Source: Termitomyces sp. T153 (lineage: Eukaryota; Basidiomycota; Agaricomycetes; Agaricales; Lyophyllaceae). From it: a DNA stretch of 64,000 nucleotides. Location: NCBI GenBank assembly GCA_018296165.2, contig JACKQL020000097.1, positions 62,001 through 126,000 on the forward strand, given 5' to 3'. The notes below the pieces were generated by a model that saw only the letters and a list, made by a program, of their open reading frames with translations, was not told the origin of the DNA and did no database searches. Of this stretch, positions 1-10,449 are shown in pieces. A program made the translations under genes and the position numbers. Position 1 is the stretch's first letter. Each line of letters starts with the position of its first letter.

Positions 1-1272
1 ATTGGAGGGCAACTCTGATCAAGATCAATAAAGAGAAGAAGAAAAAACAGGTTCCAATGAGTACAGTACTTTGTCAAGCAATGTACTCAGCAGCAGCCCA
101 TAACCGTTGGAACTTCCAAAAGGTGGTAAGTAAATAGCTTCAGGTAAAACCTAGATAATACACATGTGCATAAGTATGATGACCTCAGTTGCATGCAACA
201 GACTGTATTGGCTGTACCTAGACAATACACATGTGCATAAGTACAATGACTAGGTACTAGATTAGTTACTGTAATGTGAGAGAGTGATAAATATGGTGTA
301 CCTTCTGTTGCATACAATAGACTGAAGGTACTTTCAGTGTTCATAATGTATATAAGAGTGGGGGAGGGACAAAACAGTGACCATCATAGGGCCCTGGCAG
401 TGGCCTTGTGGTGGTCATAGCATTTCACTCACACATATCACAATGTGATATCCCAACAGCATTGAGCCTGTGCTGAGGTGTTCATCCCAACTCATTTCCT
501 AAATCAAATTTCAATAATCAAGCCTGGTGTTAAGATCAGGCAGCCTTCCCTAACCATCACCCATCACCTTTTGTCATTCTTTCATCAATGATGATTGTTG
601 GGAAGAGAGCTTTCCTAATGTATTTCCATGACTCAATGTGAAATGTCTATTTTTTTTTCAACATTCACTTGTATTTCTGTGAACTAATGTTATAATATAC
701 AATCTTTGACATGATACTGGAGTCTGATTGGCACTCCAATACCTGTGGTGAGATGGATACTCAAATCAGCCCATTCATTCTTGCATGTCAACTGTAGCTG
801 ATGCTGGAGGTTTGCCTGTCATTGAGCATAGGCACATAGTCCTGATGCAGTATGGATATTCACATGATGATAGCTGGCAATAGCATGGGCTGCCCATATA
901 CTCTCCTGATGAACAAAGAATGCAACAACCCTCTGAATTTTCTCATTGAGGAGGAGACATTCCTCCTGCCATTGATGTGCTCAAGCACATGCCTTTGCAC
1001 CATTCAATACAGAGGGCTAGAAAAGATGACATTAGTCATTGACCAGACACAGACCAAATAATGCACCTTCCTGCTTTCCTTCCTCATCCATTCCATTGTC
1101 ACCTTCTGACAACTTCTAGATCCAGCTAACGCTCCAAAATCTCTCTAAATGCATGTCCTCCTCTGCTGTAATACCACCAAGATTGGCACTGGTGAGCTCT
1201 CAAAGCTGATTCATCCATACCCTCTTGTTCAATACCCCATCTAGACTGACAAGGGCCCTCCAGATCTCCTTG
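1..1272. other. CpG-poor, gene-free repeat-type sequence
   Basis: I see no gene here. CpG is almost absent and all reading frames are short. A short direct repeat (consensus ACCTAGAYAATACACATGTG) lies near 150-176 and 217-242, and a related GTTGCATRCAAYAGACTG motif near 190 and 308. The composition matches the decayed transposon DNA that follows. Confidence 0.5.
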
Positions 1273-1274
1273 TA

Positions 1275-1874
1275 CAGTGGCTCAAAAAACTGTCCCTTGA
1301 AAGATGACATTGGCATGAAGAATTGGAAGTAGTTGAAATTCTGGTTGAATCATGTAAAATACTATGAAATCATAGGTACAAGTTGCATTTTGGGTTGTGG
1401 AATTCAAATCAAAACTGATGGACTTATGGCCATTTTATAATATTCACTCATTGGGACAGCTTTTTGAGCATCTCCAATTTTGGTATTTAGTACTTTGTAT
1501 GTCCTCCATTTGCCTTGATAAATGCTTGAATCCTTCTAGGCATGCTTTCTATCAGACTTTGGCATACCTCTGCTGGTATTCCATCCCACTCCTTTGCAAC
1601 CATCTCCCTCAATTCATGCACACCATAAGGAGGTATTTCATACTGCCTAAGTTGCTTCTTGAGGTACTCCAAGAGGTGTTCAATGAGTGGATATTTTAAA
1701 ATGGTCATTACTTCATCAGTTTTGATTTGTTATACATAAGCTAAAATGCAATTTGTAGCTATGATGCCATAGTATTTTACATGATTTAACCAGAATTTTA
1801 AATACTTCCAATTCTTCATGCCAATGTCATCTTTCAAAAAGTATAAAACATTGGGACAGTTTTTTGAGCCACTG
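1275..1874 (-). mobile_element. Tc1/mariner deletion derivative with long terminal inverted repeats
   Basis: The two ends are inverted copies starting CAGTGGCTCAAAAAACTGTC, flanked by TA on each side (1273-1274 and 1875-1876), the classic Tc1/mariner target duplication. The inverted similarity runs inward about 165-180 bp (left 1275 to about 1437, right about 1697 to 1874); the left arm lacks about 15 bp near its tip. Between the arms only the C-terminal end of a transposase is left, so this is a 600-bp internally deleted, MITE-like derivative that could move only if a full-length relative supplied transposase. Confidence 0.88.
1487..1708 (-). pseudogene. Tc1-like transposase, C-terminal fragment
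   Basis: A 73-residue open stretch ends with ESMPRRIQAFIKANGGHTKY and a stop. ESMPRRxQAxIxAxGGHTKY is the hallmark C-terminus of Tc1-family DDE transposases. Upstream residues (HELREMVAKEWDGIP) match the helical region that follows the third catalytic residue in the family. The catalytic DDE core and the N-terminal DNA-binding domain are absent, and the fragment begins inside the right inverted repeat. It cannot be an active enzyme. Confidence 0.85.
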
Positions 1875-2047
1875 TATTTCACAGCAGTGTGGTCAATGCA
1901 TTGGCCTACCAAATTCAGGAGGGCTTGACTATGTGTGTGCATCATTTGACTATCTATGTGTGCATCCTTGGATCTATACATCTTCAAACATGTTAGGATT
2001 GTGCACTGGATATCATAGAGAGTTCTATGGGCCTGAGCCCAACATAA

Positions 2048-3161
2048 TCACCACTCAATGTCCTGCAACTTTAGGTCACAATAAGCCTTACCCATCATGG
2101 ATGATGGAAGATACAGCTTAACATCAGTTGTTGTTATATGCTGTGAGTCTCTGAGCTGATCCTCATATAGCTGAAGTGTAGCAGTGAGGGGCATGTACAG
2201 AATTTGTATCCTGTCCATGCCTCTATTTTCCAAAAGAGGCAGTTACTTTGTTTGACAACATTTTGTTGAAGGCTTGTAGAGTGAGGCCCCAATACCTTGG
2301 TCTCTATCTGAAGAAGTTGCTTGCAGCAGATTCAATCAAACCTCTTGAGATAGTTGGGAAAGGAGAACATACTGATGATCCTCCAGTTCTAACCCTTGCA
2401 CAATGAGGTGTCCCAGTGGTACATCATCATGACAGGCCTTGTTGATGTTTGAGGTAAGGTCTTTATGCACCCATGCTTCATCCTCAAGAGCCAGTTCTAA
2501 GTGGACCATGCTCTCCAAAATCTTTACAAATTTCATTTAGCATCTTGCCCTTCCAAAAAGTTGCTTCTTCAATATCATTGACTATTGCCTGATAGCACTC
2601 CTCTTTGAACATAAAAAGAATCTTGCATTCCAAGGGAGTAACCACACAGTCATATTGAACATAAGCAAGTTTGAGCTTGTCCCTTTCATCAGCATCAAAA
2701 GCCCTCATAAGAAAGTGATTATGCTAATATGAAGAATTAATAGGGATATTATGAGCACAAGCTCAAACTTATGCATTGCTGGCAATCATATTCTATGGTG
2801 AGAAGCCTTTCCCAATTTTTGTACTCTTGATTCCCATGATTTTTCCCAAGGAACAGACCTGCCCAGATCATCTGTTCTTGGCTTTCAGTGTGTGCCCTCT
2901 CTTAAGCAGACAAAGACTTACTTGGCAGCAGACCACATGCTCTCATGTGCCTTCATAAGGTGACCAATCCTCTGCAAACCTATCAATCCATACTGAGTGA
3001 AGGAGATGGAAAAACCAATCAACTCTCTTCTCATGAGCTGCTCTCATATAGAATGGAGCAATTGCTTTCAAATATTCACTACAATAGGGATCATCACACC
3101 ATTGGTCACCCAGAATCCATTGGAAGGGAGAGATTTTCTTTTTGCCATATGTCTGGGTCAC
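2048..3161 (-). pseudogene. Degenerate unrecognised repeat-borne ORF
   Basis: Several minus-strand open stretches in different frames (2943-3161, 2484-2708, 2336-2536, 2048-2233) have protein-like composition, for example a Trp/Asp-rich segment with DWFFHLLHSVWIDRF and a later EECYQAIVNDIEEA. Order and spacing suggest one broken gene read right to left. I do not recognise the family. A gene carried by a DNA transposon is possible, but nothing diagnostic is visible. CpG is depleted as in the neighbouring elements. Confidence 0.3.
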
Positions 3162-3387
3162 ATTGTGGTTAAGTACCCAGTCAATCTGATTGATTGTTTT
3201 GACTTACATGGCTGGTTTTTTTTGGAATGGAAAAAATTTGAGCTTGCAATCAGGTGCCACACATCCCTCATATAACCATCGATGCAATCAAATACTTTGG
3301 ATGGAGCTGAGTGGTACACCAACTCAAACTCTCATTGGAAATGTATAGATATTCATGCAGTAATAAACCAATTTAATGTACCCAGAT

Positions 3388-3765
3388 ACATTAGACCATA
3401 CCCTGTAAATTATGCTAACAAAAATTTATAGGTTATATGTTGTCCTGAGTTTTTATGAGACAAAGCCTCAGATTGTGATAATGTTCACTATTGATTTAAG
3501 CACAACCTTTGATTAGAACCACTTTCATCTCATAGTGTCTCTGTATCAACAACTTGGCAATGATTGTACTATACTCCAGATACATCAGTACATGCACTGT
3601 ATACTATCTCTGTAGAAAACTCTGGGTTATGTGATATCTATATGAAGTACTGAGTTTTCATAGGACAAAAAAAACTGATTTTGGTGATGTTGACTATTGA
3701 TATAACTTTAACTCTAACCACTCTCATTGATGGCCCAGCCATGGCTGTACCACACTCCAGAAGAG
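3388..3765. repeat. Two diverged direct repeats of about 190 bp
   Basis: About 3400-3580 and 3600-3765 share an ordered series of motifs: GAGTTTTYATRRGACAAA, then CTGATTNTGG/TGATGTT, then ACTATTGAT, then AACCACTYTCATY and ACTCCAGA. This is an old tandem duplication of non-coding DNA. Confidence 0.4.
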
Positions 3766-3803
3766 CAAAGGCTGGCTCAGAATGCATGGAGTAAGCCATA
3801 GTC

Positions 3804-4145
3804 ATGATAGGTAAGCCTTCAGAGAGTCAATCTTATTCCATTCATCTCAAGTCTGGATTCAGAAATAGGAAACCCAAGAAACAGAAGACTATCAAGGCAC
3901 ATCAACTGAAGACCACCCTTCAACCAACAAAATTGCCAGAGGCTGATGGCAAGAATGGTTGCAGTAAGCAGATTGATTGGGCTCTGGGAACTAAGGAAGT
4001 AGTCTGCCTGACTGTCAACACAAATGGCAAGCCAATGAAGGAGGCAGCCAGTAAGCCTGCCAAAGGGAATGAATGCATGGTGAGTAGTGACTTTACAATC
4101 TGTAAACAAACACCTATAAATATATGTCTTAGTAAGAAAAAGTAG
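3804..4145 (+). CDS. Doubtful 113-aa Lys-rich ORF
   Basis: An open frame starting at ATG 3804 encodes a 113-residue Lys-rich, hydrophilic protein ending LSKKK. No domain is recognised. It sits in CpG-poor repeat DNA directly upstream of Gypsy element A, and the opposite strand is also open (3819-4349), so it may simply be chance. I list it because it is one of the longer frames in an otherwise empty stretch. Confidence 0.15.
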   Translation: MIGKPSESQSYSIHLKSGFRNRKPKKQKTIKAHQLKTTLQPTKLPEADGKNGCSKQIDWALGTKEVVCLTVNTNGKPMKEAASKPAKGNECMVSSDFTICKQTPINICLSKKK

Positions 4146-4453
4146 CATGTGGGACCCCATGCAGATGTTTGTATACATGCTTATATACAGTACATGGCCA
4201 TTTTTGTGATCTAGTGTATCTTGTTCTGTTTGATATTCTTGAGTCTCAGCAGTAGTTGAAGTAGTAAGTAACAAAACTTTCTTGAATGAATGAATGAATG
4301 CTAGAAGAAATATGTTTTCTGTCATTTGGTACCAAGGGAGAATGACCATGCATGATATGTTTTATTCCAGGGATATGATTGTTCATATGAATATGATCTT
4401 GTATTAATGATAAAAATCCTTGAATGGACCAATATGTGAATGAGGGCTCAAAC

Positions 4454-5501
4454 TGTCATGATCTGCTCCCCAGACCCCCACCATCACTCCCAGCCCCTTG
4501 GTCTCCCAGAGTCCTTTCCAATGCCCTGCCAAACTTCCCCAACCCTTGCCCACCCTCCATGCCCACTCTGGGTAATCCTGATGCTCCCCGGCAAACCCCA
4601 ATGACCCCCTGGCCAACTCTGATGCCTTCTCTGCAGTCATTGACACACTCCCTGAGTCCCTGGAACCCTCCGCTGCTGTTCCTGAACTCATTATATGCCT
4701 CCGACCCCCCTACCCTGGTTCCCCAACCTGCCCTGAAGCATCACAACAACCCTGGAGCAGCCCGCATCCCCAACTGATCCCATCAGAATACCACCACAGC
4801 CTGCCCCTTGATCATACCTGACATCCATTGACCCTGTGCAGCCCTGTCAAGTCCTGCTGCCCTGCCTGCTGTCTTCTGGAGCTATCCAGTAGTCAGTATA
4901 AAAGTCATAGAGTAACCCCTCATACTCCAGTCTTGATATTACTTGTGTTTACTGGTTTCTTGTGTCTTGTGTTTCATTCTGTCTCCATTTCTATTTTTAG
5001 TCTCAAATCTACCTCTTGTGTCTGTCTCATCTCATCTTGTCTCTGTCTTGTCTTGATTGTCTCCTTTTCCTTTATTTTCCTAAGTTCTTTCCATCTCTGA
5101 CATCAGTACAAACCCTGCACATGCACTATGATTCCCAAACATTCTTATGATAACTCTGGACCTTGCTCTTTGCTTGGCCCCAAACCCATCAAGTCTTACT
5201 TGATCTCCTGTCAAACTCCAGCTCCACCCCCAACCCTAGCAAAGCCTCCATCTACTCTGCAGTCTGCTTACATGCTTACAAACTTGTTCCTGATGCCCAC
5301 CCAAGCCCAACTTAATATACTTGGTCTTAGACTTCCCCAGACCACTCCAGACTTGCTCAGACCACTTCTCTTAGCTTCCCCTTGCAAGTCTCTCCCCTCC
5401 ATGCCACCTCTGGAGTGCTAGGTTATAAGCGCAGGACATCACATCTGCCTAGTAAGGATTTGCCAGTGCAGCTGAGCCTCCGTCATCAGTGGAACCTGAC
5501 A
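4454..5501 (+). repeat. 5' LTR of Gypsy A
   Basis: Begins TGTCATGATC and ends CCTGACA, so its ends carry the short inverted TGTCA/TGACA repeat. It matches 18644-19691 over its full 1048 bp. Differences cluster at ancestral CpG sites (TG in one copy, CA in the other) in the first 250 bp and the last 200 bp, while the middle is almost identical. The sequence just inside the LTR (TAATATCAAGACT, from 5502) resembles a decayed initiator-Met-type primer binding site; this last point is weak. Confidence 0.9.
4897..4904 (+). promoter_or_regulatory. TATA box of the 5' LTR
   Basis: TATAAAAG lies mid-LTR in the context AGTCAGTATAAAAGTCATAG. The same motif is at 19087-19094 in the 3' LTR, and the related young solo LTR has TATATAAG at the equivalent place. 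It probably marks the U3/R promoter. Confidence 0.6.
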
Positions 5502-6540
5502 TAATATCAAGACTCCCCCTTACCCCATTCTCAATGTCTGCATATAACCCCATGTACAACCCCACTGGCTACCTAACCAACATTTATGGTTGGCTGGTCC
5601 CTGAAAATCCCTACACCCCATTCTACCCAGGCCCCCCTATGGATCAGTTCATCCCCCACCACTGGACTCCTGACCTCAACCAGGCATTCTATGCACCCTC
5701 CATCAGCCAGGGAATCCCTCCAGGTTGGTGCCACCCTCCAGCATTCCCCACTGATGGTAACAATCCCTGTATGTACCCCGATAATACTCTGCAGTGCCCC
5801 CCAACCCTGCCTACCTTCCCCCTGCCCACTACTATGCATACCCAGTCCCTGCTGCAGCTCCAGTCCCTCCAGAGCTTCCAGATAATTATTCTCCCCCTTG
5901 TCTGCCATTCTCCACTCAAGATAGCAAAGGGTCAAAGCCTATGTCCAACAATGCAACAAGGTCCTCTGCTTTCTCCACCTCTCCCCTGCAGAGTTTGCAA
6001 GATGCGCTCACACCCTCCTCATCAACCTAGGCTACCCCAACACCTCTGCAACTCTGGAAGTTTGGGCAGACCCTTGTCTGCCATTCTCCACTCAAGATAG
6101 CAAAGGGTCAAAGCCTATGTCCAACAATGCAACAAGGTCCTCTGCTTTCTCCACCTCTCCCCTGCAGAGTTTGCAAGATGCGCTCACACCCTCCTCATCA
6201 ACCTAGGCTACCCCAACACCTCTGCAACTCTGGAAGTTTGGGCAGATCAACTCCTTGACTTCTATGAGTGCTACCTGCAAGGGAACCTCCCAGAAACTAT
6301 GCAAGGCACCCTGGGCATTGATGCTAATTTATGAAACAAGCTCTGTGCATTAGTTGAAGAAATCCACACCAGTCCAAACTCCCACCCCTTCAAAGATCCA
6401 CTGGACCCCACCCACTCCTTCCATGTGCAATGTGAGGAACCCATCAGGATATGAAGCAAAGCCCCGCTTCCCATTCCCCACCAGCAGGAAGAACTCAATG
6501 CAGCCTCCAGCATTTTGAGGAACCTCAACCCCATGGGGGG
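5502..6540 (+). pseudogene. Gypsy A leader ORF, decayed
   Basis: Pro/Tyr/Asn-rich coding-like sequence begins near 5535 (MSAYNPMYNPTGYLTN) and continues in shifting frames to about 6540, with stretches such as TLEVWADQLLDFYECYLQG. It is not the canonical gag, which lies at about 10.9-12.1 kb. A 176-bp perfect tandem duplication (5895-6246) shifts its frame. I do not recognise the protein; it may be the N-terminal part of gag or a separate first ORF. Confidence 0.5.
5895..6246. repeat. Perfect 176-bp tandem duplication
   Basis: 5895-6070 and 6071-6246 appear identical base for base (both start CCCTTGTCTGCCATTCTCC and end TTTGGGCAGA). Because 176 is not a multiple of three it breaks the ORF. 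Perfect identity inside an otherwise decayed element means the duplication happened after most of the CpG decay. Confidence 0.9.
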
Positions 6541-6840
6541 ATTGTTTGGCCAACCCAGAGTTGGTCAGGTAAACCAGAGTGATGAGCTGGTGATGTGTGC
6601 CAGAGTCAGGAACAGTGGGGGAGGGTCCCAGGAGAGTCAGAGGAAGCATTGACAGCTGCAGAGAAGGTGTTGGAGTTAGCCAGGGGGCTGTCAGGGTTTG
6701 CCAGAGAAGCATCAGAGTTGCCTGGAGTAGGCATCATGGGTTGATGAAGGTTGGGGGAGTTTGAGGGGGTATCAGGGGTAACTCTGGGGGAGCAGGGTGG
6801 CTAGAAACACAGTTGGGGATCCAGGGAGTGGGTTCTGACA
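6541..6840 (-). mobile_element. Inverted LTR fragment of the A family
   Basis: Read on the minus strand, this piece matches the 5' portion of the A-type LTRs (for example ACTCCAACACCTTCTCTGCAG and CTCCCCCACTGTTCCTGA). It points opposite to its host element and ends abruptly at both sides, so it is debris from another insertion. Confidence 0.6.
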
Positions 6841-6889
6841 AAGATTGCCTCAAATGCTCAGAATTTTAATGATCTTGAAAATTGCACTT

Positions 6890-7030
6890 GGCAATGAGGG
6901 CATACAGGTGATATGTGGCCTTTCTAAAAATCCTCCTCCAACTCTGCAAAAACCTCCTCTGATACATTGGCTGCCTCAATTGCAGGGAACAGCTATAGGT
7001 GTGTGAGGAGAGGGCATTCTTGAGAAACCT
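6890..7030 (-). mobile_element. Gypsy B gag fragment, inverted
   Basis: Similar to 36,280-36,400 in Gypsy B: shared blocks include AAAAATCCTC, CTCTGYARRAACCTCCTC, CATTGGC and GGACAGCTATAGGTGT-type sequence. Same strand as the Gypsy B copy at 30.7-38.2 kb. Only a short stretch is left. Confidence 0.55.
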
Positions 7031-7690
7031 TGTCCAGAAATTTCCAAAATCTTGGCCTCAAATCTGCTATTTTTGGGGCCTCTAATCCACAAGAATGGAC
7101 AATGTATGCAAAATATGTGTCTTAAAAAGGAAATTCTCATTTTTTCATTGTTTCTGTTCACTCAATATTGGGGCTAATGTCATGCAACTATATCTTGAGT
7201 CTATCTACAAGATAGCCTACCACCTGGAATGCAAATCTTCAGAACAGGTGCTTTAGCAAGAATGAGCTTCAGTTTTGTGCAATGCAAAACATTCCATTGT
7301 GATGCTGCAAGAGGTGTCAGAGATTTGTGAAGAACATGATAAAGGGCATGAAGCCCAAGATAAATTACTGAGGTGAGGATGATTGGGGCAACAATGCAAT
7401 TTGTTGTGCTATCATGCATGTAACAAGTTGATATGTAAATTTACACTGCAACCCTGTCATACACCTCAATTAAAGGACTAAGATTACCACAAATGCTCAG
7501 AGCAAAGTACTACATATTTACTCCATTGACCCCATTGATTGGACTGTATATATGGGAATGGACATCTTTGCATATTACATGGATGTGATGCATAGTGTTG
7601 TTGAAGTGAGAATTGGTCTCAATTGGTCTGGATAATCAATGGTAATTTTCAACACAGTTTATTCAAACACAATGTATATACATGTAGACA
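7031..7690. other. CpG-poor spacer, no gene seen
   Basis: CpG-poor DNA with only short, unconvincing frames. The change to CpG-normal sequence happens near 7690, shortly before the 3' side of the F-box gene. Confidence 0.4.
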
Positions 7691-8060
7691 CCACAGCGAC
7701 AACATATGAGCAATGCTAATTCGAAGCTGAACAACAGCAATTGGACATTCAATCTGCATTGACAGGCCCTTCATTTATACTATCCCCAGTTCATTGAAAG
7801 CCTCGTGAAAAGCCAGCACAATACTTATACATCAGCAAAACCTGGAAGCTGGTAAATCACACCGGTAGATTGCTACTGCATCCTGTGATACACGATAACA
7901 CTCAGAACGACTTACTTATACAGATCATCGCTCCCTCTATCTATATACAGTCAACTGTCTGTCTCGTCCTCCGACTGAGCCTATCATATGTTGTTTAATT
8001 GTAACGTCCCGAAAAAACATCATGAAGGGTTCGGCACCCAGCCTTGACTCGGTCGTGATG

Positions 8061-9434
8061 TTATCTAGCCAGGAATGAGATGATAGGTCTCTTTCTTATG
8101 ACCACTTGCAGAGTTAAACCCAAAGCCGCACTCTCCATCTTTTCGACAGGAGATAGATCATGAGAAGCAGGACATTTCCCGGGTCGAGTAACTTGAATCA
8201 TGCGCAGGCTAGGCAAATACCTGTTTTGAACTGCGACAAGAATCTCTTTGATCTGGGGCTTGGGATCGCAGTAGCGATACCAGGTAGCTAGCTCAACAAC
8301 CTCGAGGCATGCATGAGGATTCGTAAAGTGTGAATCGGGAAACTTGCAATATTCGGTGGGGAGATTCAAAAACCGCAGCTGAGGGAAAAAACCAATTATT
8401 TGAGCGATCGAAGCGCTTTCCCCAGCATATGTGAGGTGTGTGAGAGAATCTGGGATAAAACCTCGGCTACTGCTGAGACCTTCAATCTTGGAATAGCAGT
8501 ACATGTCAAGATGTCGCAAGCGAGGGAAGTTGAATTGAGTTATCCTCTTCGAATCAAAGTCGTCGAGACGTAATGTGTGTAGATGTGGAAGAGTGTATGG
8601 TGCAGAACCGGTGAATAGCGGCCAACAGGAATTTTTTTTTGCTGCCTTAAATTCTGACACAGTCAAGGCGCTGAAGTATCCGGAGGGCGTTGTATAGTCC
8701 CAATCATCCTTAAAGACAATAGGAGCGTAGCAACGCCCTTTCGAAATGACGCGCTTCTTGGGTTCCTCGTCATCATAGATGTCCTTCAGAGGATCAAACT
8801 TCGTGACGTGACCAATACTACATGCTTCGAGCTTTGTGAGATGTCGCAACATCATCTCCACGCGGTCCATACGTATCTCTAAACCAAATAAATCGAGGCG
8901 ACGGATGGTCTTCGCGCAACACGCAGCAATAGTCTTCCATAAAGCCTTGTGAGTAAGGCACGGCATGTACAACTTGGTTCCGATTACTCGAGCTACCAGT
9001 ATTTCCAGGTTGGGACACGCAGGAACTAGTCCCCATAAAGTGTGGCCGCCTTCATACCATGCCTCCTCGTCGTACGGAATGTTGCCGACACCTAAATAAA
9101 GGTCGAGTCGTCGGCATCGATGTCCTCGAGGAGTGGTTGATGCAGGAGATATGGATTGCAGACGTTGCAGGAGAGTTGGAACATATTGGAACCGGAATAT
9201 CATCACTACTTCATAAAGATAGTTCTCCATAACATCGTGAAAAGTCTTCGAAACGGAAGAGAGAGAAACCTTCGTTTTCATGGAATCGCAAAAATCTCTA
9301 ATCACTGCATCGTGATTCTCGAAATAGATGGAGGGAGAAGTGTCGAGGACTTCTGGCACCAGCGTTGCTTGCCGCACGATGCTGGATAATACTTCCACAG
9401 GAAATATCATTGTGTGGGTTGGGTGAGCTGGCAT
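8061..9434 (-). CDS. F-box-like protein with leucine-rich C-terminal region
   Basis: An uninterrupted, intron-free 457-codon ORF. The N-terminus carries the agaric F-box-like pattern: MIFPVEVLSSIV near residue 9, followed after an acidic insert by VSLSSVSKTFHDVMENYLYE near residues 56-75. The rest contains spaced hydrophobic repeats (LPHLHTLRLDDF, FPRLRHLDMYC, FPQLRFLNLP, CLEVVELATW) typical of the degenerate leucine-rich region of this large family. F-box proteins usually link substrates to an SCF ubiquitin ligase through Skp1; here that role is inferred from the family. ATG 9434 is the first Met of the frame. The gene and about 0.4-1 kb on each side have normal CpG, unlike the retroelement that surrounds them on both sides. 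Confidence 0.85.
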   Translation of the reverse strand: MPAHPTHTMIFPVEVLSSIVRQATLVPEVLDTSPSIYFENHDAVIRDFCDSMKTKVSLSSVSKTFHDVMENYLYEVVMIFRFQYVPTLLQRLQSISPASTTPRGHRCRRLDLYLGVGNIPYDEEAWYEGGHTLWGLVPACPNLEILVARVIGTKLYMPCLTHKALWKTIAACCAKTIRRLDLFGLEIRMDRVEMMLRHLTKLEACSIGHVTKFDPLKDIYDDEEPKKRVISKGRCYAPIVFKDDWDYTTPSGYFSALTVSEFKAAKKNSCWPLFTGSAPYTLPHLHTLRLDDFDSKRITQFNFPRLRHLDMYCYSKIEGLSSSRGFIPDSLTHLTYAGESASIAQIIGFFPQLRFLNLPTEYCKFPDSHFTNPHACLEVVELATWYRYCDPKPQIKEILVAVQNRYLPSLRMIQVTRPGKCPASHDLSPVEKMESAALGLTLQVVIRKRPIISFLAR

Positions 9435-9635
9435 GAGTTCGAATAAGATGTCCAGAAATCTGAAAATTTGTTTTCTCCAAAAAGACGAAGGAGAGGAGAG
9501 GACAAACAGTTGACGAAGATTCTGGTCAGGGGTCCGGTCAGGTATAAAGCCCCAACGTTGAACCCCAACAACAAATACTTCGGGATTTGTCGGAGATCAC
9601 ATTGACAACCCCCAGACACTGCTGGGGCCAAAAAA

Positions 9636-9800
9636 TGTTTCTAATGGAAAAAGAGTCAAAGAAACCTGTCATCTGTTTCTTGGCTAGCTTTTTTCTATAG
9701 AAAAAGGCAAATTTCCTTTGTTCAAAGACTTTTTTCATCAGAAATTGCCACAAATGAAATGGCATAACAGGTTTCCTTTTGATTTTTTCCCAAGGAAACA
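9636..9800. mobile_element. Possible 165-bp MITE
   Basis: The ends are imperfect inverted repeats of about 35 bp: TGTTTCTAATGGAAAAAGAG... AAAGAAACCTGT on the left and, on the opposite strand, TGTTTCCTTGGGAAAAAATC... AAAGGAAACCTGT on the right. The centre is AT-rich and non-coding. I could not find a clear target duplication, so a simple hairpin origin remains possible. It lies about 200 bp upstream of the F-box start codon. Confidence 0.45.
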
Positions 9801-10440
9801 CAGTCCAGTACCAGTAGTGAGATCACTCAATGCCCCCTCTCAATGCCCCCTCAGATGGCCAGCCCTCATGGAGTAGATTCAGCAAGAATAGCCATTTACT
9901 ACGTTGTATTGGCATCACCCCTAGTCCAGCACTACATATAATTTACCAGCCCATTGATATCAGATGGACCATGGTTCACTGATTTGCATGCATGCACACA
10001 CACACCAACGTCCACACATTTTTGTGAGGAGTTGTTGTTTTCGTGACTAAACAAAAGCAACAACACGAGGCGCATTCTTACTGATTGCGATCTCAGCCAT
10101 TACTTAGTGGAGGTAGACATCAACGTTGTAACAGCAAACATGAATCCTTTGTTCTCTACTTAGATTCTTACTTGAGAAGCTTTAATCCCCCAGAATTCTT
10201 TTAATGCAGTTATGCAAAGCGTCATCGTGGCCAAATAGTGGCATTGTAAAATTATTGAATGACTTCGTACGGCACTGTTACGTTCCATGACCATACCATG
10301 TCTGGCTTTCACGCGGCCTATGCTACACTCCTTGCGATACTAGCCTCTGGCTTAGAGCTTAGGACAATCTTACAGCTTTTGAATACATTGTTCTTGAAAA
10401 AAGACTGACATAATCAAGTTCTGGGTGCATTGTCATTTGA
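9801..10440. other. CpG-normal non-coding block
   Basis: No gene recognised. CpG content is normal here and drops near 10,440, where Gypsy A sequence resumes. This marks the right edge of the inserted F-box block. Confidence 0.4.
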
Positions 10441-10449
10441 AAGACAAGC

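Noticed and set aside
3819..4349. Minus-strand 176-codon ORF
   Set aside because: Overlaps another open frame on the plus strand, has no recognisable features and lies in repeat DNA.
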